DNA from: JACVRW01 sp963813495
Lineage (GTDB): Bacteria > Actinomycetota > Thermoleophilia > Solirubrobacterales > Thermoleophilaceae
Assembly: GCA_963813495.1 (NCBI GenBank)
Contig: CAWEZC010000005.1
Coordinates: 992,001-1,056,000, forward strand
Direction of reading: 5' to 3'
Length of the DNA: 64,000 bases
A model generated the notes under the pieces. It was not told the origin of the DNA. It worked only from the letters and a program-made list of their open reading frames with translations, and did not search any database. Shown here piece by piece: positions 32,499 to 40,606 of the stretch. Position 1 is the first letter of the stretch. The number at the start of each line of letters is the position of its first letter. The position numbers were made by a program, and so were the translations under genes.

Positions 32499-33631
32499 AC
32501 CGGGTCGGCGTGCCCGCGGCTGCGTCGCCGCGGCCCATACCGCCCTTCACGGAGGAACACGATCCGCTCCGGGCCGAGATCCGGGCGTTCGTGGCCGAGG
32601 AGCTGCGCCCGCACGCCGGCGACTGGGAGCGGGAGCACTGGTTTCCCGATTCGGTCTTCACCCGCATGGCTGAGCGGGGTCTGCTCGGGCTCAAGTACCC
32701 GAAGGAGTACGGCGGTCGGGGCGGTGGCTACGTCGAGGACGCGGTGCTGACCCAGGAGCTCTCACGCTGCGGATCGGGCGGCCTGGCGGCGGGAATCGGA
32801 GCACACATCGGTATCGCCACCCCGCCGATCTGGAAGTTCGGCACCGAGGACCAGAAGCAGCGCTTCCTGGCGCCGGCCGTGCGCGGCGAGCGAATCGCGG
32901 CGCTGGGGATCACCGAGCCGGGGGCCGGCTCCGACGTGGCCGGCCTGCGGACGTTCGCCCGACGGGTCGACGGGGGCTACGTGGTCAACGGCTCGAAGAC
33001 CTACATCACCAACGGCGTCCGTGCCGACTTCGTGGTCACCGCGGTCAAGACGACCGAGGAGGGCGGGCACCACGGCATCTCCTTCCTGGTGCTCGAGAAG
33101 GGCATGGAGGGCTTCACGGTCGCGGGCGAGCTGGAGAAGCTCGGCTGGCACGCGTCGGACACAGGCGAGCTTCACTTCGACGATGTCTTCGTACCCGAGG
33201 AGAACCTGCTCGGTGAGGAGAACCGCGGCTTCTACCTGATCATGGCCAACTTCCAATGGGAGCGGCTGCTGATGGCCCTCGGGGCGGTGGGCTCGATGGA
33301 ATCGGTGCTCGAGCGGGTGGTGGAGGGAGCGAGCGGGCGCCACGAGTTCCGGCAGACGGTGGCCGAGCTGGCACTCAAGCTGGAGGCGTCGCGCTGTCTC
33401 ACCGGACACGCGCTCTACCTGTTCGCGAACGGGCACGACGCCATCCGCGAGGTGACCGAGGCCAAGTTGCTGTCGCAGCGCTCGGCGCTGGAGGTGGCCG
33501 AGGCGGCTTTTCGGATCCTGGAGGGCGACCTCGAGATCGGCCGTGCGCTGCGCGACACGCGGCTGGGCCCGATCGGCGGCGGCACCGACGAGGTGATGAA
33601 GGAGATCCTCGGAAAGCTGATCGGGGTCTAG
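32495..33631 (+). CDS. Acyl-CoA dehydrogenase (second)
   Basis: 378 residues. FAD-contact motifs AALGITEPGAGSDVAGLRT and NGSKTYITNGVRADF; catalytic Glu again in the helix-G position (NFQWERLLMALGAVG), as in isovaleryl/long-chain types; C-terminal LRDTRLGPIGGGTDEVMKEI. The region equivalent to IHGGxGY is shortened (AAFRILEGDLEIGRALRD), a departure from the first copy. Start chosen at GTG 32495 because it overlaps the DUF853 stop (GTGA); GTG 32510 is an alternative. Substrate unknown. Confidence 0.9.
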   Translation: MNRVGVPAAASPRPIPPFTEEHDPLRAEIRAFVAEELRPHAGDWEREHWFPDSVFTRMAERGLLGLKYPKEYGGRGGGYVEDAVLTQELSRCGSGGLAAGIGAHIGIATPPIWKFGTEDQKQRFLAPAVRGERIAALGITEPGAGSDVAGLRTFARRVDGGYVVNGSKTYITNGVRADFVVTAVKTTEEGGHHGISFLVLEKGMEGFTVAGELEKLGWHASDTGELHFDDVFVPEENLLGEENRGFYLIMANFQWERLLMALGAVGSMESVLERVVEGASGRHEFRQTVAELALKLEASRCLTGHALYLFANGHDAIREVTEAKLLSQRSALEVAEAAFRILEGDLEIGRALRDTRLGPIGGGTDEVMKEILGKLIGV

Positions 33632-33948
33632 CGGCTGCGCCCGTGGCGCGCCGCCGAGTCCGGCTCGTCCGGCCAGCGCCCGTGCTCGTCGAAAAAGCGG
33701 CGGGCGTCCTCCTCGCGGCCGCGCGACTTGTCGCCCTCCACGCCCATCCGGTAGAGCAGATTGAGGAGCAGCACCGCGGTCGCCGCGCTGATGAACATCG
33801 CGCCGGCTGCCACTCCGAGCCTCCCTGACGTCGCCGCGACGATCATCCCGGCGACGAACAGCAGCAGCGGGATGCCGTAGCGGACGAAGTGGAGCGTCAC
33901 CCCCGGGAAGGTAGGCCGCGGCGGCCCCCGGTGCAAGCGGATCGTCAT
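33628..33948 (-). CDS. Small two-helix membrane protein, hypothetical
   Basis: 106 residues: basic N-terminus, two hydrophobic helices (YGIPLLLFVAGMIVAATSG and VAAGAMFISAATAVLLLNLL) and a charged C-terminal segment rich in Arg/Asp/Glu (SRGREEDARRFFDEHGRWPD). Its 3' end overlaps the acyl-CoA dehydrogenase stop by 4 bp. It is divergent from the SDR gene with 47 bp between. No family is named. Confidence 0.7.
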   Translation of the reverse strand: MTIRLHRGPPRPTFPGVTLHFVRYGIPLLLFVAGMIVAATSGRLGVAAGAMFISAATAVLLLNLLYRMGVEGDKSRGREEDARRFFDEHGRWPDEPDSAARHGRSR

Positions 33949-33995
33949 GATGCCTCCCTCTCGAAAGCGAAACGCCCCCAGAGGAGACCGAAACA

Positions 33996-34823
33996 GTGGG
34001 AGTACTTGATGGAAAGGCTGCGATCGTCACCGGGTCCGCCCGGGGCATTGGCCGTGCCACCGCCGAGCTGCTCGCCCAGCAGGGCGCGCGGGTCCTGATC
34101 AACGACCTCGACGCCGAGGTGGCCGAACAGGCCTCGTCCGAGATAGCCGGGGAGACCGTGGTCTTCGCCGGCGACCTCACCAAGGAGGGCGTGCCCGACC
34201 AGCTGGTGCAGAAGGCGGTCGACGAGTTCGGCCAGCTGGACATCATCGTCAACAACGCCGGCTACACCAGGGACGGCGTCGCGCACAAGATGACCGACGA
34301 GCAGTTCCAGGCGATGCTCGACATCCACACGGTCGTGCCCTTCCGGGTGATCCGCGCCGCGGCGCCACACCTGCGTGACCCGGCCAAGCAGGAGCGCGAC
34401 GAGGGCCGTGAGGTCTTTCGCAAGATCGTCAACGTGTCGTCGATCTCGGGCACGATGGGCAACGCCGGGCAGGTCAACTACTCGGCGGGCAAGGCCGCCG
34501 TGGTGGGACTGACAAAGACGCTGGCCAAGGAGTGGGGCCAGTTCAAGATCAACGTGAACGCCGTGGCCTTCGGCTTCGTGGAGACCCGTCTCACCGCTGC
34601 CAAGGAGTCGGGCAACACGATGGTCAAGGATGGTGAGGAGATCCAGCTCGGCATCCCGGAGCAGATGCGCCAGATGGCGGCGATGATCATCCCGCTCGGC
34701 CGCCCCGCCACGCCCGAGGAGGCGGCGGGCCCGGTGTTCTTCCTGTGCTCGCCGTGGGCCGACTACGTCCACGGCCAGGTGCTGAACGTGACCGGCGGGC
34801 AGTTCGGCGGGATGTACATCTAG
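33996..34823 (+). CDS. Short-chain dehydrogenase/reductase (FabG-like)
   Basis: 275 residues of classical SDR: cofactor motif IVTGSARGIGRATAELLAQ (TGxxxGIG), NNAG in IIVNNAGYTRDG, catalytic Ser in VNVSSISGTMGNAGQ and Tyr-Lys in NYSAGKAAVVGLTKTLAKEW. The C-terminus ends LNVTGGQFGGMYI. The ~20-residue insert around RVIRAAAPHLRDPAKQERDE resembles SDRs acting on 3-hydroxyacyl-CoA or acyl-ACP. GTG start with GAGGAG upstream. An RNA hairpin lies just behind its stop. Confidence 0.88.
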   Translation: MGVLDGKAAIVTGSARGIGRATAELLAQQGARVLINDLDAEVAEQASSEIAGETVVFAGDLTKEGVPDQLVQKAVDEFGQLDIIVNNAGYTRDGVAHKMTDEQFQAMLDIHTVVPFRVIRAAAPHLRDPAKQERDEGREVFRKIVNVSSISGTMGNAGQVNYSAGKAAVVGLTKTLAKEWGQFKINVNAVAFGFVETRLTAAKESGNTMVKDGEEIQLGIPEQMRQMAAMIIPLGRPATPEEAAGPVFFLCSPWADYVHGQVLNVTGGQFGGMYI

Positions 34824-34850
34824 GCAGGCGCTGGAATAGATCGCGGGCGT

Positions 34851-34890
34851 CGTGGTCCTTCATGGGGACGCCAACCCATGGAGGACCACG
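34851..34890 (+). promoter_or_regulatory. Hairpin covering the start region of the ester cyclase gene
   Basis: Arms 34851-34866 and 34875-34890 pair over 9 bp (CGTGGTCCT/AGGACCACG) plus 6 bp (CATGGG/CCCATG) with one mismatch and an 8-base loop. The right arm contains ATG 34878 and the GGAGG that would serve a GTG start at 34890, so the structure would hide the ribosome site. It lies 27 bp behind the SDR stop and could instead be that gene's terminator. Confidence 0.5.
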
Positions 34891-35438
34891 TGACCGTGAT
34901 CATCGACAAGCCGAGACAGGACGATGAGGCCAAGGAGCTCGGGCTGCGCTCCATCCAGATCATGGCCGACGGCAGCCGTCAGGACTTCGAGGAGGTGATC
35001 CACCCCGAGTTCCTGAACCACGAGGCCAAGGACGAGCCGCCGGCCTCGCGACAGCCCGGTCCGGCGGGTGCCTACGCCACGGCCCTGTGGCTGCGCGATG
35101 CCTTCGCGGAGCTGCGCTGGGAAGCCCATCATGTGGTCAGCGAGGGCGACCTCGTGGTCGTCCACTGCACGATGTCGGGCCGCCATGTGCGCACCTTCAC
35201 CGGCTACGACGAGCAGGCCCAGGTGAAGGAGGCGTTCCCGGCCACGGGCAAGACGTTCGCCTCGACGCAGACGCACTGGTTGCGGATCGCCGACGGCAAG
35301 CTGGTCGAGCATTGGGCCAACCGCGACGACCTGACCACCGCGCTGCAGCTGGGCTGGGTGCCGCCGACGCCGCTGTACCTGCTGCGCTCGGCACTGGCCA
35401 AGCGCAAGGCGCGCCGCGAGGCCGAGCGCACTGCCTAG
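34878..35438 (+). CDS. SnoaL-like ester cyclase family protein
   Basis: 186 residues with the SnoaL/NTF2-like cone: a helical start (LGLRSIQIMADGSRQDFEEV), IHPEFLNHEAKDEPPASRQP, LVVVHCTMSGRHVRTFTGYD and KTFASTQTHWLRIADGKLVE with HWANRDDLTTALQLG. Polyketide cyclases, limonene-epoxide hydrolases and unassigned stress proteins share this fold, so the reaction is unknown. The start may instead be GTG 34890 (VTVIIDKPRQ...), which has GGAGG 5 bases before it. Confidence 0.8.
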   Translation: MEDHVTVIIDKPRQDDEAKELGLRSIQIMADGSRQDFEEVIHPEFLNHEAKDEPPASRQPGPAGAYATALWLRDAFAELRWEAHHVVSEGDLVVVHCTMSGRHVRTFTGYDEQAQVKEAFPATGKTFASTQTHWLRIADGKLVEHWANRDDLTTALQLGWVPPTPLYLLRSALAKRKARREAERTA

Positions 35439-35449
35439 CGGCGATGCGA

Positions 35450-35485
35450 ACGACGAGGGGCCGGCCTGGGCCGGCCCCTCGTCGT
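35450..35485. terminator. Strong bidirectional hairpin between convergent genes
   Basis: A 17-bp perfect inverted repeat (ACGACGAGGGGCCGGCC and its complement) with an effective loop of a few bases, exactly between the ester cyclase and the convergent DUF4394 gene. There is no U-tract, as is common for actinobacterial terminators. Confidence 0.75.
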
Positions 35486-35510
35486 CCACTTGCCCGGCGG
35501 GGGCGTTCGC

Positions 35511-36395
35511 TCAGCGCTGGTTCAGCGGAACGGCGATGCCGGTTACGGCGTTGCGGGACGAGAACGACCCGCGCGTGTCCGCGCGTCCCTGCAGCAGGTT
35601 GACCGAGTAGAAGCGGCTCTGGCCGCTCACGGTCAGGGAGGCGAAGCCCTCCACGCGCACCGTGGTGCCGCCGCGGATCGTGCTGTAGATGTCCGATCCG
35701 ACCACCGGCCCGGTGTCGACCAGGAGCTTGCCGCTGGGGACCAGCACTCCCGAGGCCGCCGGCGACTGGATCACGGTCTGGTCGAGCGTCGAGTCGATGT
35801 CGAACAGCGTGGTCGCGGTGTTGGGATCGGCGTCGTTGTTGGTGTACGCGGCGCCGGTCACGCCGAGAGCCGTGGCCGGTGGCGGACCGGGGTTGCTCAG
35901 CGTGGTGTTGGTGACGGTGTCGTTGTTGGCGTCGACGTTGTCGGCCAGGTTCTGGCCGGTGTCGCTGATGATGCGCAGGCGGTCGACGGTCGGGTTGAAG
36001 TCCACCCCGAAGGAGGTGCCGCTGAGCGCCACGTTGAGGCGTGACTTGAGCATCACTCGCCCGTTGCCGTCATTGACGACGTAGACGCCGCCGTTGTTGC
36101 CCAGGCCGTACAGGTCGCCGGTGGCGGGCCGGTAGTCGATGCCCACCAGGCGATCGTCACCGCTGAGGCCCTTGATGTGGCCGATGTTGCGGGCGTCCCG
36201 GGGATCGTTCTCCCGGAAGCAGATCAGCCGACCGTCGTCGGTCAGGCCGACCACGTCGAGAACTCGCTTGGAGCGCTCGCCGCAGTCGCGATCACGATGG
36301 TGCTTGCCACCGCCCCCCGACGCGTTGACCGCGGGTACCAGGGCGACGATGAGCAGGGCGCCGGCGAGCAGCGCCGTCAGGAACTTGCGAGGCAT
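35511..36395 (-). CDS. Secreted DUF4394 domain protein
   Basis: 294 residues with a signal peptide (FLTALLAGALLIVALVPAVN, cleavage after VNA) and a beta-propeller-like DUF4394 body: VVGLTDDGRLICFRENDPRD, GIDYRPATGDLYGLGNNGGV, TSFGVDFNPTVDRLRIISDT and GVTGAAYTNNDADP. These proteins are exported and their function is unknown; the repeats suggest binding rather than catalysis. GGAGGA precedes the ATG. In the 261 bp upstream (36396-36656) there is only a short RTX-like remnant reading on the other strand. Confidence 0.88.
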   Translation of the reverse strand: MPRKFLTALLAGALLIVALVPAVNASGGGGKHHRDRDCGERSKRVLDVVGLTDDGRLICFRENDPRDARNIGHIKGLSGDDRLVGIDYRPATGDLYGLGNNGGVYVVNDGNGRVMLKSRLNVALSGTSFGVDFNPTVDRLRIISDTGQNLADNVDANNDTVTNTTLSNPGPPPATALGVTGAAYTNNDADPNTATTLFDIDSTLDQTVIQSPAASGVLVPSGKLLVDTGPVVGSDIYSTIRGGTTVRVEGFASLTVSGQSRFYSVNLLQGRADTRGSFSSRNAVTGIAVPLNQR

Positions 36396-36656
36396 GAATC
36401 CTCCTAAGAGGGAATCGGGACAGTTGCGCCCCTCTGTTCGCTCGCTGACGAGAACGGGTTCAACGAGGGCCCGACGTGCGCCCTACTTGGCGCCGATGCA
36501 GCGGCGCGGTCCCGACCTGGACAAGCTGGTGGGCGGACCGGGCGCCAACACGTGCCAGAGGGAGGACGACAGCGCGTTCTTTCAGCTGCGGGGGCCCTAG
36601 CGGACCGCCCCGGCTACCGGCCGGCCCAGGCGCGGCGCTTTCCCGCGCTCAACGAG

Positions 36657-37880
36657 TCAGCGCGCCGGCGCCGCTTCCTTGTCCGGGTTCCAGCTCAGCG
36701 CGTAGTCGGGCTGGTCGATCCCTTCCCAGAGCGACGACAGGCGCAGTGGGCGGAAGGTGTCCCACATCACGGCCAGCTCGTCGGTGGACTTCTTGCCCAG
36801 CGCCTTCTCCACCGCCCCGGGCTGTGGCCCGTGGGGCAGCCCCGAGGGGTGCAGCGTGAGCGAGCCGACCCCGACGCCCTTGCGCGCGGCGTAGTCGCCC
36901 GCCGCGTAGAACATGACCTCCTCGGACTGGATGTTCGAGTGGTGGTAGGGCAGCGTGACCGCCTCGGGGTCCCAGTCGAGCATCCGCGGCGCGAACGTGC
37001 AGATCACGAAGTTCGGGCCCTGGAAGGTCTGGTGGGCGGGCGGCGGCAGATGGAAGCGCCCGGCCCGCGGCTCGAAGTCGTCCGCGTTGAAGGTGTAGGG
37101 GAAGACGTAGCCGTCCCAACCCACGACGTCGAACGGGTGGCGGTCGAGCACGTAGTCCTGATGGCCGTCGCGCACGCGCACATTGACCGGGTACTCGCCC
37201 GCTTCGTCGAAGGTCTCCAGCTCGGCCGGAGAGTGGAAGTCACGCTGTGAGAAAGGAGCGTGCTCGAGCAGCTGCCCGTAGCGGTTGCGATAGCGGTTGG
37301 GTGTCTCGATCTCGCCCGGCGTGTGGAAGCAGACCCAGAACTGCTCCTCACCGTCGGGCAGTTCGAATGCGTGGGTGGTCCCACGGGGGATCACCACGTA
37401 GTCGCGCTCGCGGAAGGGCACACGCCCGAAGATCGAGCGCAGTACGCCCGAGCCGCGGTGGATGTAGAGCACCTCGTCGCCCTCGCCGTTGCGGTAGAAG
37501 CCCTCGAGCTCCCGGGTCGGCTTGGCGATCGACACCTCGATGTCGCCGTTCCACATCAAGAGCTGCCGGCTCGACAGCGGATCGCCGCCCGCCTCGACGG
37601 GGTTGGCGTCGGCCAGCCGGTGCACGTGGGTTTCCGGCACCCACTCGTCGCGCTCGATCGGGCGGAACTCGCCCACCTGATCGAGACGGCAGGGCGACTG
37701 GAGGTGCAGCAGGATCGACTCGTTGCCCGAGAAGCCCTCGTAGCCCATCACCTCCTCCACCAGCAGGGGCGACGACGCGCCGAGCTGCGAACGTAGGCTC
37801 GCAGGCATCGCCTGCTCGCCGTTCCGGCGCACCTGTACGTGGCGCTTGGGGGGAATGCTTCCGAGGCTGGCGTAGCGCAT
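36657..37880 (-). CDS. hmgA: Homogentisate 1,2-dioxygenase
   Basis: 407 residues. It opens the ring of homogentisate to maleylacetoacetate in tyrosine breakdown. The cupin Fe site is seen as PYHHSNIQSEEVMFYAAGDY (His-His and Glu) and LHPSGLPHGPQPGAVEKALG (His); also VIPRGTTHAFELPDGEEQFW and FVICTFAPRMLDWDPEAVTL. Start ATG 37880 with an upstream stop close by; the open frame beyond it is a shadow of hppD. It starts 2 bp after the hppD stop, so the two steps are cotranscribed. The next step (maleylacetoacetate isomerase, fumarylacetoacetase) is not in the window. Confidence 0.92.
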   Translation of the reverse strand: MRYASLGSIPPKRHVQVRRNGEQAMPASLRSQLGASSPLLVEEVMGYEGFSGNESILLHLQSPCRLDQVGEFRPIERDEWVPETHVHRLADANPVEAGGDPLSSRQLLMWNGDIEVSIAKPTRELEGFYRNGEGDEVLYIHRGSGVLRSIFGRVPFRERDYVVIPRGTTHAFELPDGEEQFWVCFHTPGEIETPNRYRNRYGQLLEHAPFSQRDFHSPAELETFDEAGEYPVNVRVRDGHQDYVLDRHPFDVVGWDGYVFPYTFNADDFEPRAGRFHLPPPAHQTFQGPNFVICTFAPRMLDWDPEAVTLPYHHSNIQSEEVMFYAAGDYAARKGVGVGSLTLHPSGLPHGPQPGAVEKALGKKSTDELAVMWDTFRPLRLSSLWEGIDQPDYALSWNPDKEAAPAR

Positions 37881-37882
37881 GC

Positions 37883-39031
37883 CTAGAGGTTTCCTCTCCG
37901 CTCCTGTTCGCGCTCGATGGCCTCGAACAGAGCCTTGAAATTGCCCTCGCCGAAGCCGCGGGCGCCGTGGCGCTCGATGACCTCGAAGAAGACGGTGGGC
38001 CGGTCGCCCGTCGGCTTGGTGAAGATCTGCAGCAGGTAGCCCTCGTCGTCGCGGTCGACCAAGATCCCGAGCCGGCGCAGGTCCTCGATGTCCTCGTCGA
38101 TCTGCCCGATGCGGCCCGGGACCTCCTCGTAATAGGACTCGGGGATGGTCAGGAACTCGACGCCGCGCCCACGCAGCTCGGTCACGCAACGCACGATGTC
38201 GCGCGTGGCGACGGCGATGTGCTGCGCGCCCGCGCCGTTGTAGAAGTCGATGTACTCCTCGATCTGCGACTTGCGCTTGCCCTCGGCGGGCTCGTTGATC
38301 GGGAACTTGACGCGACCGTCGCCCGAAGTCACCACCTTCGACATCAGCGCCGAGTACTCCGTCGAGATGGCCTCGTCCGAGAAGTGCAGCATCTCGGTCA
38401 TGCCGAAGACGCGCTCGTAGTAGGCGACCCACTCCTCCATGTGCCCGAGCTCGACGTTGCCGACGATGTGGTCGATGCCCATCAGCAGCATGTCCTCTGG
38501 GTCGCGGGGTGCTTCGGCACGCCGCTCGTAGCCGGGTAGGAAGGCTCCCTTGTAGCCCTCGCGCTGGACGAACAGGTGCAGGGTGTCGCCGTAGGTCTCG
38601 ATGGCCGAGAGCTGAACGCGCCCGTGCTCGTCCTCCTCCCACCGCGGCGTGACGACCCCGCGCGCACCCTGGGCCACCGCGTGCTCGTAGGCCGCCGCGG
38701 CGTCGGGCACGCTGAGAGCGATCTTGTGCACACCGTCGCCGTGGCGCGCGTGATGGTCGGCAATCTCGTCGCCTCCCTTGAGGGTGGCGGTGAGCACCAG
38801 CCGGATCCGGCCCTGCTCGAGCACGTGAGACACGCGCTCGCGGCTGCCCGTCTCGAGGCCGCGGTAGGCCGTCTCCGTGAATCCGAAGGCGTGCGCGAAG
38901 TAGTACGCGGCCTGTGCGGCGTTGCCCACGTAGAGCTCGACGTGGTCGATGCCGTGGAGCGGCATCGCGTCGTGTTCGGGCACGCGTGGTGAGACCGTGC
39001 CGTGCTTCTGGGCAAGCTGCTCCGTGGCCAT
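37883..39031 (-). CDS. hppD: 4-hydroxyphenylpyruvate dioxygenase
   Basis: 382 residues. It converts 4-hydroxyphenylpyruvate to homogentisate. Two glyoxalase/VOC halves are present: the first PLHGIDHVELYVGNAAQAAY, the second MGIDHIVGNVELGHMEEWVA. The Fe ligands are His in GIDHIVGN, His in AQHIAVATRDI and Glu in PTVFFEVIERHG; C-terminal RHGARGFGEGNFKALFEAIE is diagnostic of HPPD. ATG 39031 has AGGAGCC upstream. It precedes hmgA by 2 bp and diverges from the Lrp/AsnC gene. Confidence 0.95.
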   Translation of the reverse strand: MATEQLAQKHGTVSPRVPEHDAMPLHGIDHVELYVGNAAQAAYYFAHAFGFTETAYRGLETGSRERVSHVLEQGRIRLVLTATLKGGDEIADHHARHGDGVHKIALSVPDAAAAYEHAVAQGARGVVTPRWEEDEHGRVQLSAIETYGDTLHLFVQREGYKGAFLPGYERRAEAPRDPEDMLLMGIDHIVGNVELGHMEEWVAYYERVFGMTEMLHFSDEAISTEYSALMSKVVTSGDGRVKFPINEPAEGKRKSQIEEYIDFYNGAGAQHIAVATRDIVRCVTELRGRGVEFLTIPESYYEEVPGRIGQIDEDIEDLRRLGILVDRDDEGYLLQIFTKPTGDRPTVFFEVIERHGARGFGEGNFKALFEAIEREQERRGNL

Positions 39032-39044
39032 CAGGCTCCTCTTT

Positions 39045-39104
39045 CGATCCGATTTCGTCGAAGAACCGGGCTCGGGCGGGGTGCGCACGATCCGATCTTC
39101 GTCG
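39045..39104. promoter_or_regulatory. Two direct repeats in the hppD/lrp divergent region
   Basis: CGATCCGATTTCGTCG (39045-39060) and CGATCCGATCTTCGTCG (39088-39104) differ by one inserted base and are 43 bp apart, i.e. about four helical turns. Spaced repeats on one DNA face are what Lrp/AsnC octamers bind. The likely regulator is the divergent gene at 39170 (inference). Confidence 0.5.
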
Positions 39105-39169
39105 GCATCTGTCAATGATTCCCTGAAATCAACCGGCGAACAACGCCGATCTGTTGCAATACTTCGACG

Positions 39170-39610
39170 ATCGAGCGCCAAATAGACGAAACCGACCGCA
39201 GAATCGTTGCGCTGCTGCGCGAGAACGCCCGTCGCTCGTTCCAAGACATAGGACAGCACGTTCACCTGTCGGCCCCCGCGATCAAGCGGAGGATCGACCG
39301 GCTGGAGCGTGACGGGGTGATCCGCGGTTACACGGCCCAGGTGGACGCGAGTGCCTTCGGCTGGCACGCGGAGGCCTTCGTCGACCTCTACTGCGAGGGC
39401 GGCATGCCGGCCGATGCCATCAAGCGGGCGGTGGAGGGCGAGCCGGGGGTGGTGTCGGCTCACACGGTGGCCGGCGAGGCCAGTGCGCTCCTCCATGTGA
39501 TGGCGCGCGACACGCAGGACCTCGAGCTCAGCCTCGAGCGGATCCGCGCCACCGACGGGATCAGCCGCACCGTGACCGAGGTCGTGTTGTCGACGCTGTT
39601 CGAGCGCTGA
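39170..39610 (+). CDS. Lrp/AsnC-family regulator, start codon unclear
   Basis: ~146 residues. The Lrp helix-turn-helix is clear (DETDRRIVALLRENARRSFQ, then VHLSAPAIKRRIDRLERDGV), followed by the RAM domain (FVDLYCEGGMPADAIKRAVE, with HTVAGEASALLHVMARDT). No ATG, GTG, TTG or CTG lies in frame between the upstream stop (39116) and the HTH; the next in-frame GTG (39317) would remove the DNA-binding domain. A rare start (ATC 39170 or ATA 39182) or a small error in the sequence is implied. It probably regulates hppD-hmgA in response to tyrosine or a related acid. Confidence 0.8.
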   Translation: MERQIDETDRRIVALLRENARRSFQDIGQHVHLSAPAIKRRIDRLERDGVIRGYTAQVDASAFGWHAEAFVDLYCEGGMPADAIKRAVEGEPGVVSAHTVAGEASALLHVMARDTQDLELSLERIRATDGISRTVTEVVLSTLFER

Positions 39611-39626
39611 CCGGCCGGCGGCCGCG

Positions 39627-40046
39627 CTAGCGGTCGGCCGCCAGGCCCGGGCCGCGGCCGGGATCGTCCGGCCCCTCGAGCGGGTCCTCGACGACCTCGG
39701 TGACGTCCTCCTCGTCGGGCTCGCCGAAAACCGCCGTCGAGCGGTCGGACTCCTGCTCGGGAGTGAACGCCTCGGTGGCCGGGTCGTGGCGGTTCTCGCC
39801 GTGGCTGGCCGCGTCGATCAGCTCGCGCTCGGCTTCCTCGAAGCCCTCGGAAACACCACCGCCGGCCTCCTCGACCGCGCGGTCCTCCTCGTCACCCTCG
39901 TAGTCGGGCCGCGCACCGCCGATGGCAGCGGCCTCGAGAGCGGCAGCCTCTTCCTCGCGGCGGGCGAAGCGGTCGTCCGCGGGTGTGGCGCGCTGTTCCT
40001 CCGCGGGACCGTCGCCCGCGGGAGTCGTTTCTTCGCTATCGGTCAT
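39627..40046 (-). CDS. Acidic, disordered hypothetical protein
   Basis: 139 residues rich in Glu, Asp, Gly and Pro with no hydrophobic core, membrane helix or signal. Recognisable repeated units of the kind seen in other actinobacterial proteins are GDEEDRAVEEAGGGVSEGFE, EAERELIDAASHGENRHDP and FGEPDEEDVTEVVEDPLEG. ATG 40046. It may act as a linker or binding scaffold; no function is assigned. It stands between the Lrp gene and the acetyltransferase gene. Confidence 0.7.
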   Translation of the reverse strand: MTDSEETTPAGDGPAEEQRATPADDRFARREEEAAALEAAAIGGARPDYEGDEEDRAVEEAGGGVSEGFEEAERELIDAASHGENRHDPATEAFTPEQESDRSTAVFGEPDEEDVTEVVEDPLEGPDDPGRGPGLAADR

Positions 40047-40084
40047 GCCCGGCTTGTACCCCCCGCGCCCCGGCGTCGAACCCG

Positions 40085-40606
40085 TCAGGCGTCCAGAGGC
40101 AGGTCCGCGCCCCAGATCTCGAGCTCGTGGCCACGTACCTCGGCCCGGCCTTCGCGGCGCTGGCCGAGCTTCTCCGCGACACGCTGCGAGCGCAGGTTTT
40201 GCGGGGCGATCAGGCTGATGATGTGCTCGGTGCCGAGCTCGCTCCGAGCCCAGTCCACGGCAGCGCGGCCCGCCTCTCCCGCGAGACCCTCGCCCCAGCG
40301 CTTCCGGTCCACCATCCAGCCCACCTCGAGCGCGGGCCATTCGGGCGGCTGGAGCAGCCCGGCTCTGCCGACCAGGGCCCCGCCCTCGAGCTCCTCGAGC
40401 GCCCAGTGCCCGTAGCCCTTGAGCGCCCAGTGGCCGGCCAGCACGGCCATTTCGCGCCAGGCGTCCCCCGGGCTGAGCGCACCCTCGCGCCCGATCGAGC
40501 GCATCACCTCGGGCTCGGCGCAGATCCGAGCCCAGGCGTCCAGATCCTCGTCGCGCCAGCCCCGCATCAGCAGGCGCTCGGTGCGCAGCTCGGGAACCTC
40601 GTTCAC
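40085..40606 (-). CDS. RimJ/RimL-type GNAT acetyltransferase (second)
   Basis: 173 residues: ELRTERLLMRGWRDEDLDAW at the start, ALEVGWMVDRKRWGEGLAGE (beta-4 and the CoA-binding loop R-x-x-G-x-G/A) and ISLIAPQNLRSQRVAEKLGQ at the end. The R-W-G-E-G-L loop binds acetyl-CoA. Its GTG overlaps the SDR stop (GTGA), so it is cotranscribed with the SDR; the acetyl acceptor is unknown. Confidence 0.88.
   Translation of the reverse strand: MNEVPELRTERLLMRGWRDEDLDAWARICAEPEVMRSIGREGALSPGDAWREMAVLAGHWALKGYGHWALEELEGGALVGRAGLLQPPEWPALEVGWMVDRKRWGEGLAGEAGRAAVDWARSELGTEHIISLIAPQNLRSQRVAEKLGQRREGRAEVRGHELEIWGADLPLDA

Noticed and set aside
36496..36600. Short plus-strand frame with DKLVGGPGANTCQ, like the end of an RTX-repeat protein
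   Set aside because: Only ~35 residues, no start or repeats before it; too weak to call a gene or a pseudogene.
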